Source: Rhodanobacter fulvus Jip2
GTDB taxonomy: Bacteria > Pseudomonadota > Gammaproteobacteria > Xanthomonadales > Rhodanobacteraceae
Length of the DNA: 64,000 nt
Direction of reading: 5' to 3'
Assembly (NCBI RefSeq): GCF_000264315.1
Contig: NZ_AJXU01000015.1
Coordinates: forward strand, 1 to 64,000
Shown here piece by piece: positions 57,330 to 64,000 of this stretch. The translations under genes and the position numbers were made by a program. Each line of letters starts with the position of its first letter. Position 1 is the first letter of the stretch. Under the pieces are notes generated by a model. The model made no database searches, was not told the origin of the DNA, and saw nothing but the letters and a program-made list of their open reading frames with translations.

Positions 57330-59786
57330 ATGTCCTCCGCTTCCGTTCTCCCGCGGCACCACCGCCTGTACACCGCCGTGCTGCTGGCCGGCCTTGCCGC
57401 CCTGCCGGTCCACGCTCAGCAGGCCGATGCCGCACAGGCCCGGACGCTGGATCAGGTGGTGGTGACCGGCGTGCGCGCCAGCAGCCGCACCGCGCTGGAA
57501 TCGCCGGTGCCGATCGACGTGCTCACGCCGGACGACCTGCGCGGCGCCGGCGCCTTGAACGGCGAACTGGGCCAGGCGCTGGCTACCCTGCTGCCGTCGT
57601 TCAATTTCCCGCGCCAGTCCAACTCCGGCGGCTCCGACCACGTGCGCGCGGCGCAACTGCGCGGACTCTCGCCCGACCAGGTGCTGGTGCTGGTCAACGG
57701 CAAGCGCTTCCACACCTCGGCGCTGGTCAACACCGATACCAAGATCGGCCGCGGCACCACGCCGGTGGATTTCAACGCGATCCCGATCAGCGCGATCAAG
57801 CGCATCGAGGTGTTGCGTGACGGCGCCGGTGCGCAATACGGCTCGGACGCGATCGCCGGCGTGGTCAATATCATCCTCAAGGATTCGCCCGAAGGCGGCG
57901 AGCTGGAAAGCAGCTACGGCGTCAACCACACCTACTTTGCCCCGACCGGCAGCACCATAACCGACGGCCAGAGCAGCTACGGCGCCGCCAATTTCGGCAC
58001 CCGGCTGGGCGGCAGCGGCTTCCTGCGTGCGGGCGTAGAAGTGACCCACCACGATGCCACCAACCGCGCCGGCCTGGACACGGTGCCGGACTGGCTGGCC
58101 GACCCCACGCCGGCCAACCTGGCGCTGCGCGACCAGCGCAACTACGCCGCCGGCGATCCGCAGAGCGAGAGCTACAACGGCTGGCTCAACAGCGAGATCC
58201 CGCTGGGTGACACGGCGAAGCTGTACTGGTTCGGCACCTATACGCAGCGCCATACCATCGGCGACAACTATTTCCGCTATCCGGACAGCAGCGCGAACAT
58301 CGCCTCGGTCTACCCCGAAGGCTATCGGCCGGAATCGCTCGGCCACAATCGCGACGTGCAGACCGCCGCCGGCATCCGGGGCACCGCCGGCGAATGGAGC
58401 TACGACGCCAGCCTCGACTGGGGCAGCAACGCGTTCGACTACGACCTGCGCCACTCGCTCAACGTCTCGCTGGGCACGGACAGCCCCACCGCCTTCCATA
58501 TCGGCAGCTACCGCTTCAACCAGGGCAGCGCCAACCTCGACGGCAGCCGCGAATTCGCCGTGGGCGAGCGTTCGCTGACGCTCGCCGTGGGCGGCGAATT
58601 CCGCCGCGAGAACTTCGCCACCCATCCCGGCGACCCCGCCTCGTACGCGGTCGGCCCGGTGCTCGGCGCGCCCGCCGGCGCACAGGCCGGCGGCGGCCTG
58701 CAGCCGCAGGACGCGGCCAACCTCTCGCGCCACGTCAAGGCGGTGTACGCGGAGGTTTCCAGCGACCTGACCGATCACGTGTTCGTCGACGCGGCCACCC
58801 GCTACGAGCACTACAGCGATTTCGGCGGCAACTGGAGCGGCAAGCTCAGCGCGCGCTGGGAATTCGCCCCCGGCTTCGCCCTGCGCGGCGCCGCCTCGAA
58901 CAATTTCCGCGCGCCATCGCTGAGCCAGATCGGCTTCGAATCCACCAGCACCGGCTACGGCGCCGACGGCAAACTGGTCACCGGGCGCATCCTGTCGGTG
59001 AACAACCCGATCGCGCGCGGCCTGGGCGCGGTGTCGCTGACGCCGGAGAAATCGCGCAACTTCAGCCTGGGCTTCACCGCGCAGCTCGGCGGCGGTTTCG
59101 ACGCCAGCCTGGACGTCTACCAGATCAGCATCGATAACCGCGTCACCCTGTCGCAGACCATCCGCAGCGACGGCCTGGAGGATTACATCCTGCAGACCTT
59201 CGGCGTGCCGGGCGTGCAGAGCGTGGCGTTCTTCACCAACGCGGTGGATACGCGCACCCGCGGCGCCGAACTGGTGGGCAACTACCGCACGCCACTGGCC
59301 GGCGGCCAGTTGCTGCTGACCGCGGCGTACAGCCACAACAGCACCGACATCCGCAAGGTGCGCGACACGCCGGCGCAGCTCACCGCGATCGGCGCCGGCA
59401 ACGTGCTGTTCGGCGACGAGGAGCGCAATACGCTGACCGACGCCGCGCCACGCCAGCGCGGCTCGTTCAGCGCCCGCTGGGACAGCCCACGCTGGGGGCT
59501 GCTGGGCCGGGTGATCCGCCAAGGCGCCACCACCCGCGTGTTCGATTTCGGCGACGGCTACGAGCCGAAACAGACCTACGCGGCACGCTGGCAGCTCGAC
59601 GCCGAAGTGGCGTTCCACGCCACGCCGCGGTTCACCCTCGCGCTGGGCGGCTACAACCTCACCAACCAGTACCCGACCCGCTCCAACAGCGACATCAACT
59701 ACGCGGAGAATTTCCCGTACGACGTGATCTCGCCGATCGGCAACAACGGCGCCTACTGGTACGGCCGGGTGCGCTACGCGTTCTGA
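57330..59786 (+). CDS. TonB-dependent receptor
   Basis: An 818-aa outer-membrane receptor. The signal peptide [16 protein letters not shown] is followed by TonB-box-like LDQVVVTG, a plug domain ([49 protein letters not shown]) and a barrel ending in VRYAF. AAGGA is 8 nt before the ATG. It differs clearly from the carbohydrate-type receptor at 28234-31080 and is shorter. The ligand is unknown: no siderophore, haem, cobalamin or glycosidase gene is adjacent, and no obvious Fur box was recognised upstream. Confidence 0.93.
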   Translation: MSSASVLPRHHRLYTAVLLAGLAALPVHAQQADAAQARTLDQVVVTGVRASSRTALESPVPIDVLTPDDLRGAGALNGELGQALATLLPSFNFPRQSNSGGSDHVRAAQLRGLSPDQVLVLVNGKRFHTSALVNTDTKIGRGTTPVDFNAIPISAIKRIEVLRDGAGAQYGSDAIAGVVNIILKDSPEGGELESSYGVNHTYFAPTGSTITDGQSSYGAANFGTRLGGSGFLRAGVEVTHHDATNRAGLDTVPDWLADPTPANLALRDQRNYAAGDPQSESYNGWLNSEIPLGDTAKLYWFGTYTQRHTIGDNYFRYPDSSANIASVYPEGYRPESLGHNRDVQTAAGIRGTAGEWSYDASLDWGSNAFDYDLRHSLNVSLGTDSPTAFHIGSYRFNQGSANLDGSREFAVGERSLTLAVGGEFRRENFATHPGDPASYAVGPVLGAPAGAQAGGGLQPQDAANLSRHVKAVYAEVSSDLTDHVFVDAATRYEHYSDFGGNWSGKLSARWEFAPGFALRGAASNNFRAPSLSQIGFESTSTGYGADGKLVTGRILSVNNPIARGLGAVSLTPEKSRNFSLGFTAQLGGGFDASLDVYQISIDNRVTLSQTIRSDGLEDYILQTFGVPGVQSVAFFTNAVDTRTRGAELVGNYRTPLAGGQLLLTAAYSHNSTDIRKVRDTPAQLTAIGAGNVLFGDEERNTLTDAAPRQRGSFSARWDSPRWGLLGRVIRQGATTRVFDFGDGYEPKQTYAARWQLDAEVAFHATPRFTLALGGYNLTNQYPTRSNSDINYAENFPYDVISPIGNNGAYWYGRVRYAF

Positions 59787-59825
59787 GGGAACGCTCGCGA
59801 CGACGGGCGGCGACGCCACCAACAG

Positions 59826-59856
59826 ACGCGCGGCCCGGTGCCGCGCGTTTCCTTTT
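59826..59856 (+). terminator. Terminator after the TonB-dependent receptor
   Basis: A perfect 9-bp stem (ACGCGCGGC with GCCGCGCGT, 5-nt loop) followed by TTTCCTTTT. Confidence 0.9.
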
Positions 59857-59970
59857 GGCGGCCTCCGCTAACGGCATCGGCGGGATCGTGTCGAAAACGC
59901 GCGCCTTTGTTCGTCGCCCTTGCAAGCGCCACACTCTGACCGGCGCCCCACCCAGACCAAGGACATCGGC

Positions 59971-60576
59971 ATGGCACGCACAACCCGCTTCGCAATTCCC
60001 ACCGTCGGCCTGGCCGCCCTGCTGTCACTCGCCGCAGGTGCGGCCAGCGCCGCCAGCGTGCGTTACAACATCGACCCGGACCACACCTACCCCAGCTTCG
60101 AGGCCGACCATTTCGGCGGGCTGTCGGTATGGCGCGGCAAGTTCAACCGCAGCAGCGGCACGGTGATGCTGGACAAGGCAGCCGGCACCGGCACGGTGAA
60201 AGTCGTGGTGGACATGAAGAGCGCTGACTTCGGCCAGGATGCGCTGAACAAGGGCGCCCAGGGCAAGGAGCTATTCGAGTCGGACAAGTATCCCACCGCG
60301 ACCTACGTGGGCAAGCTGGCCGGTTTCGTCGACGGCGCGCCGACCGAAGTGGTGGGCAACCTCACCCTGCACGGCGCCACCCACCCGCTGACGCTGAAGA
60401 TCAACAGCTTCAAGTGCATGCCGCATCCGATGCTGAAACGCGAGGTCTGCGGCGCCGATGCGCTGGCCACGTTCAAGCGCGACGCATTCGGCATGGATGC
60501 CGGCAAGGACTATGGCTTCAGCATGGACGTGACGCTGCGCATCCAGGTCGAGGCGATCGCTGTTCCGTCCGCTTGA
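59971..60576 (+). CDS. YceI family periplasmic protein
   Basis: A 201-aa protein with signal peptide [17 protein letters not shown] and the YceI lipocalin-like barrel: [65 protein letters not shown] and FKRDAFGMD. Members bind polyisoprenoid lipids in a hydrophobic cavity. AAGGA is 8 nt before the ATG. No partner membrane cytochrome is adjacent. The gene is convergent with hom, and a repeat block lies between. Confidence 0.94.
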   Translation: MARTTRFAIPTVGLAALLSLAAGAASAASVRYNIDPDHTYPSFEADHFGGLSVWRGKFNRSSGTVMLDKAAGTGTVKVVVDMKSADFGQDALNKGAQGKELFESDKYPTATYVGKLAGFVDGAPTEVVGNLTLHGATHPLTLKINSFKCMPHPMLKREVCGADALATFKRDAFGMDAGKDYGFSMDVTLRIQVEAIAVPSA

Positions 60577-60595
60577 GCGAGCGTTCACGCGAAAG

Positions 60596-60785
60596 CGAGA
60601 GCAAGAGCGCCTCCATCCGCCCTGTCGGGCACCTTGAACTGATGCCATCCATGGCATCAGCCCTTCGGGCAGCGTTGCTGCTCAAGATGGCAATCCTGTC
60701 CCCGCTTCGCAGGGGAAGGAAACGTCTGGCTCCGCCCTTCGAGCCTCCCCCGCAAGCAGGGGAAGGAAAACCGGGTGCCGCACCA
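60596..60785. repeat. Family-C intergenic repeat block with a CC-loop hairpin (copy 3)
   Basis: Starts with CCATCCGCCCTGTCGGGCAC, as in the other family-C copies, then contains a perfect 10-bp stem with CC loop at 60639-60660 (core GATGCCAT/ATGGCATC), which matches the hairpin class inside the 34-kb element. Two further stems around TCCCCGCTTCGCAGGGGA and CCCCCGCAAGCAGGGG follow. It fills the gap between the convergent yceI and hom genes and may terminate both. Confidence 0.85.
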
Positions 60786-60811
60786 AGCACCGCAGGATGG
60801 GACTGGGCGCC

Positions 60812-61891
60812 TCAGCCCAGCGCCAGCACGTCGCCCAGCAAGGCCTGCGCCGTCACTTCCGGCCCCGCGCCCGGCCCCTGGATCACCAGCGGGGTGGTGT
60901 TGTAGCGGGTGGTGGTGAGGGCGAACTGGTTGTCGGTGCCGTTGAGGCGGGCGGCCGGGTGGGTGGCGGCGACTTCCACCAGGCCTACGCGGGCGCGACC
61001 GCGCTGGTTGAGGCGGGCCAGGTAGCGCAGCACGTTGCCGCGCGATTGCGCGTCGGCATGGCGGGCGGCCAGCGGCGCGTCCAGTTCTTCCAGGCGGGTC
61101 AGGAACTGCTCGGTGTCCAGATCGCGCAGGGATTCGGGCACCAGGCTTTCCACGTCCACCTCTTCACTGCCCAGCGCGAAGCCGGCATTGCGGGCCAGGA
61201 TCAGCAGCTTGCGCGCCACGTCTTCACCCGAGAGATCGGCGCGCGGATCGGGCTCGGTGTAGCCGAGCTTGCGCGCGTCGCGCAGCAGCGCGGAGAACGG
61301 CTGGCTGCCGTTGTACTGGTTGAACAGGTAGGACAGCGAGCCGGAGAACACGCCTTCCAACGTGAGCAGGCTGTCGCCGCAACCGAGCAGTCGGCGCAGC
61401 GTGGAGATCACCGGCAGGCCGGCGCCGACGGTGGCGGCATCGCCATAGCTGCCGCCATGGGCACGGGCCGTCTGCAGCGCGCGCCAGCCGGAAAGATGAC
61501 CGCCGGCCAGCGACTTGTTCGCCGTGACCACGTGATAGCCGCGGGCCAGCCAGTCGGCATGACGCGAGGCCAGCGTGGTACAGGCGGTGGCGTCGACCAC
61601 GACCCTCAGCTCGCTGCCGCTGGCGTCCAGCGCCGCAAGCAGGGCGTCGTCGTCACGCGGCTGGCCATGCTGCTGCCAGGAGCCGTTCAATTCACGCGAA
61701 GCGATGCCGTCCGCGTCGATCTGCTGCTGGCGCGAATTGGCCACGCCGATCAGGCGCACGTGTTTCGCCACCGGGGTTTTCAGCAGCTCCAGCAGGGCGC
61801 CGCCCACTACGCCGGTGCCCAACAGCACGAGGGCGATATCGGACGTCTTGCGATGGGTGAACGGTGATGCGTCAGTGGCCGGCACACTCAT
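60812..61891 (-). CDS. hom: Homoserine dehydrogenase
   Basis: A 359-aa NAD(P)-dependent dehydrogenase reducing aspartate semialdehyde to homoserine. It has LLGTGVVGGALLELL, VVDATACTTLA, VVTANKSLAGG, the catalytic segment GVFSGSLSYLFN and GYTEPDPRADLSGEDVARKLLILARNAG. It lacks both an aspartokinase part and a C-terminal ACT domain, so it is like the dehydrogenase half of ThrA/MetL. The ATG overlaps the metB stop by 4 bp. It is the last gene of a metX-metB-hom unit that steers homoserine into methionine. Confidence 0.95.
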   Translation of the reverse strand: MSVPATDASPFTHRKTSDIALVLLGTGVVGGALLELLKTPVAKHVRLIGVANSRQQQIDADGIASRELNGSWQQHGQPRDDDALLAALDASGSELRVVVDATACTTLASRHADWLARGYHVVTANKSLAGGHLSGWRALQTARAHGGSYGDAATVGAGLPVISTLRRLLGCGDSLLTLEGVFSGSLSYLFNQYNGSQPFSALLRDARKLGYTEPDPRADLSGEDVARKLLILARNAGFALGSEEVDVESLVPESLRDLDTEQFLTRLEELDAPLAARHADAQSRGNVLRYLARLNQRGRARVGLVEVAATHPAARLNGTDNQFALTTTRYNTTPLVIQGPGAGPEVTAQALLGDVLALG

Positions 61892-63075
61892 GCGCTGACC
61901 CGACGTTTGGAGAGCACCGCCTGAGCGCGTTCCAGCGCGCCATCGAGATCGCGCAGCAGATCGTCACCGTCCTCGATGCCCACCGAAAGGCGCAGCAGGC
62001 TGTCGGCGATGCCAGCCGCGTGCCGCGCCTCCGCCGCCATTGAGGCATGGGTCATCGAGGCGGGGTGCGCCACCAGGCTTTCCACGCCACCCAGCGACTC
62101 GGCCAGCGAGAAATATTCCAGACCGTTGACGAAGGCCTCGACTTGCTGCAGATCGCCATCCAGCTCGAAGCTCAGCATCGCGCCGAAGCCCTGCTGCTGA
62201 CGCGCCGCCAGCGCATGGCCGGCGTGGCTCGCCAGGCCCGGGTAGTAAACCTTGCGCACGGCACCGTGCGCCTCCAGCCGTGCGGCGATGCGCTCGGCGT
62301 TTTCCTGATGCTGGCGCAGGCGCACCGACAACGTGCGCAGGCCGCGCAAGGTGAGGTAGCTGTCGAACGGCGCGCCGGTGAGGCCATTGCAGTTTGCCCA
62401 CCACTTGAGCTGCTCGAACACGGCGGCATCGCGCGCCACCACCGCGCCGCCGACCACGTCGCTGTGGCCGTTGATGTACTTGGTGGTGGAATGCAGCACC
62501 ACGTCCGCGCCCAGCAGCAAGGGCTGCTGCAGCGCCGGCGAAAGGAAGGTGTTGTCCACCACCACCAGCGCGCCGACCGCATGCGCCGCCTGGGTGACGT
62601 GGCGCACGTCGGTGATCCGCAGCAGCGGGTTGGAGGGGGTTTCCACCCAGACCAGCGCCGGCTTGGTCGCCAGGCCGCGGGCCAGTGCCGCCGGGTCGGT
62701 GAGGTCGGCGAATTCGAGGGTGAAACGACCCTTCTTCGCCCAGGCGTCCAGCAGGCGCCAGGTGCCACCGTAGCAGTCGTGCGCCGCCAGCACCTTCGCC
62801 CCGGCCGGCACCAGCTCCAGCGCCAGCGCCACCGCCGACATGCCGCTGGAGGTGATCACGCCACCCGCGCCCTGCTCCAGCTCGGCCAGCGCATTGCCCA
62901 GCAGGTCGCGCGTGGGATTGCCGCTGCGCGAGTAGTCGTAGACGCGCTTGTTGCCGAACCCGGCGAAGCTGTAGTTGCTGGACAAATGCAGCGCCGGCAC
63001 CACGGCGCCGTGCTGGGTGTCGCTCTCGATGCCGGCACGCACCGCGCGCGTGCTGGGGGCGGAAGTATCGCTCAT
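61888..63075 (-). CDS. metB: Cystathionine gamma-synthase (trans-sulfuration PLP enzyme)
   Basis: A 395-aa PLP enzyme that condenses an activated homoserine ester with cysteine. Landmarks are VYDYSRSGNPTRD, the PLP-ring stretch HDCYGGTWRLL, VDNTF and HSTTKYINGHSDVVGG with the catalytic Lys, and [17 protein letters not shown]. The ATG at 63075 has GGAG 8 nt upstream. Its place between metX and hom supports the gamma-synthase role, although O-acyl-homoserine sulfhydrylase activity cannot be excluded. The paralogue at 7029-8195 probably acts in the opposite trans-sulfuration direction. Confidence 0.92.
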   Translation of the reverse strand: MSDTSAPSTRAVRAGIESDTQHGAVVPALHLSSNYSFAGFGNKRVYDYSRSGNPTRDLLGNALAELEQGAGGVITSSGMSAVALALELVPAGAKVLAAHDCYGGTWRLLDAWAKKGRFTLEFADLTDPAALARGLATKPALVWVETPSNPLLRITDVRHVTQAAHAVGALVVVDNTFLSPALQQPLLLGADVVLHSTTKYINGHSDVVGGAVVARDAAVFEQLKWWANCNGLTGAPFDSYLTLRGLRTLSVRLRQHQENAERIAARLEAHGAVRKVYYPGLASHAGHALAARQQQGFGAMLSFELDGDLQQVEAFVNGLEYFSLAESLGGVESLVAHPASMTHASMAAEARHAAGIADSLLRLSVGIEDGDDLLRDLDGALERAQAVLSKRRVSA

Positions 63076-63145
63076 GGGGTTCTCCGGATTACGGGTGTAG
63101 CGGCAGGTGCGCAAAAGGTTGAAGGCGGGCAGTCCGTGGCGGCGT

Positions 63146-64000
63146 TCATCGCAGCGCCTGGCGCAGCAGCGGTACGAGTTGTTCGGGCTCTTTCAGGAAG
63201 GCGTCGTGGCCGTACGGCGACTCGACCACTTCCAGCGTGGCCGGCCCGTGCAACCGGCGCTGCAGCTCGCACAGATCGGCCAGCGGCACCAGCCGGTCCG
63301 ACGGAAAGCCGATCAGCGTGGACGGTGCGTGGACCTGTTCCGGTGCCACCTCGTGCAGGTCGATCGATTCGGACAGGGCCAGGAAACGGTCGGCGTCGAA
63401 GCGCTCCACGAAGCGCTGGCCGGCGTGGTCGAGGTAATCCTCCACCGGGAAATGAAAGCGGTCGCCACGCCATTGCGGCTCGCCGGAAAAGCGGCGGCCA
63501 AATTCGGCGCTGCCACGGTAGGTGGTCATCGCCAGCTGACGCGCCAGCGACAACGCCTGATCCACCTGGCCAGTGGCCTGACCCATGCGCACGATGCCGC
63601 GCTGCACGCTGCGCTGGGCCGTGGACAGCGGGTGGGAGCGATGGGCGCCGGCCAGCAAGACCAGCCGATTCACCTGGCGCGGATGGCGCTGGGCAAACGC
63701 CAGCGCGGTCATCGCGCCATAGGAGGCGCCCACGAAAGCATGCAACTGGGGAATGCCCAGCGCCTTCAGCAACGCGGCCAGCGCATCCGCCTGGTCTTCG
63801 CTGGATACCGCCCGGGCGTTCAATTCGTTCGGGGTCAGCCAGTCGATGGCCAGTACCCGGTAATGATCCAGATCCACGCCGCCGCCGGCGGACACCAGCG
63901 ACTGCCACCAACCGGGCTTGCCGGCCTCGTCCAGCGAGGTGACGTCGCGGCTGGCCGAAATGCCGCCCAGCACCACCACCGTTGGCGCATCGGCCGCGCC
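63146..64000 (-). CDS. metX: Homoserine O-acyltransferase, MetX type, 5' end missing
   Basis: An alpha/beta-hydrolase-fold acyltransferase cut by the right edge; the frame stays open to 64000, so the start lies outside. The nucleophile elbow is FVGASYGAMTAL, the Asp is in FPSDRLVPL and the His in YGHDAFL, as in MetX. The N-terminal VVLGGISASRDV and a short protein suggest the Xanthomonadales subgroup, which from published work on related enzymes often uses succinyl-CoA; specificity is not provable here. It is followed after 70 bp by metB. Confidence 0.9.
   Translation of the reverse strand, partial: GAADAPTVVVLGGISASRDVTSLDEAGKPGWWQSLVSAGGGVDLDHYRVLAIDWLTPNELNARAVSSEDQADALAALLKALGIPQLHAFVGASYGAMTALAFAQRHPRQVNRLVLLAGAHRSHPLSTAQRSVQRGIVRMGQATGQVDQALSLARQLAMTTYRGSAEFGRRFSGEPQWRGDRFHFPVEDYLDHAGQRFVERFDADRFLALSESIDLHEVAPEQVHAPSTLIGFPSDRLVPLADLCELQRRLHGPATLEVVESPYGHDAFLKEPEQLVPLLRQALR

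Noticed and set aside
57273-59822. 849-codon open frame opposite the second TonB-dependent receptor
   Set aside because: Antisense artefact of GC-rich third positions; the plus-strand receptor has signal peptide, plug and terminal Phe.

Overview
The window looks like a chromosome segment of a high-GC gammaproteobacterium of the order Xanthomonadales, most likely family Rhodanobacteraceae (Rhodanobacter, Dyella or Frateuria type). This is inferred from gene content: an rmlBACD-xanB sugar-nucleotide operon beside a metB-like gene and an O-antigen ABC exporter, TonB-dependent receptors paired with periplasmic glycosidases, azurin, class I aldolase, and REP-like hairpin pairs with the core GTGGGAGCG...CGATGC. 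No rRNA, tRNA, CRISPR array, insertion sequence or prophage was seen.

Region 1 (1-13284) is a lipopolysaccharide locus. On the minus strand, wzm and wzt (O-antigen export with a Wzt C-terminal recognition domain) are followed by a large methyltransferase/glycosyltransferase fusion and two further methyltransferases, the last cut by the left edge. This part is visibly more AT-rich than the rest. A cystathionine gamma-lyase-like gene separates it from the plus-strand operon rmlBACD-xanB, which makes dTDP-L-rhamnose and GDP-mannose.

Region 2 (13390-33815, minus strand) is a xyloglucan utilisation locus. In transcription order it holds a GH31 enzyme, a TonB-dependent receptor, GH74 endo-xyloglucanase, GH36 alpha-galactosidase, a CE20/sialate-O-acetylesterase-type esterase, GH35 beta-galactosidase, a lipoprotein GH31 alpha-xylosidase with a PA14 insert, 2-dehydro-3-deoxygalactonokinase and a GH95 alpha-fucosidase. 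Several genes overlap by 4 bp. The inferred scheme is import of xyloglucan oligosaccharides by the receptor, removal of acetyl, fucose, galactose and xylose in the periplasm, and uptake of the freed sugars.

Region 3 (34018-42723) starts with a 1-kb non-coding mosaic element built of inverted repeats and hairpins. It is followed by xylFGH (D-xylose ABC importer), a divergent AraC-type xylR with a xyl-box-like palindrome in between, and transketolase. Xylose released by region 2 would be taken up here and fed into the pentose phosphate pathway; xylA and xylB are not in the window.

Region 4 (42971-50879) has three tandem outer-membrane beta-barrel paralogues, then class I fructose-bisphosphate aldolase, a periplasmic TonB-C-like protein, pyruvate kinase, an S1/P1 nuclease, GAPDH and a 7Fe-8S-type ferredoxin.

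Region 5 (51020-60576) is mixed: azurin, truncated haemoglobin, thiol peroxidase with a CopD-like membrane protein, an APC permease, an NCS2-like permease, a DUF3574 lipoprotein divergent from a second TonB-dependent receptor (a perfect 18-bp palindrome lies between them), and YceI. Region 6 (60812-64000, minus strand) is a methionine/threonine operon, metX-metB-hom, with metX cut by the right edge. Full REP pairs, family-C repeats and strong terminators sit almost exclusively between convergent genes.
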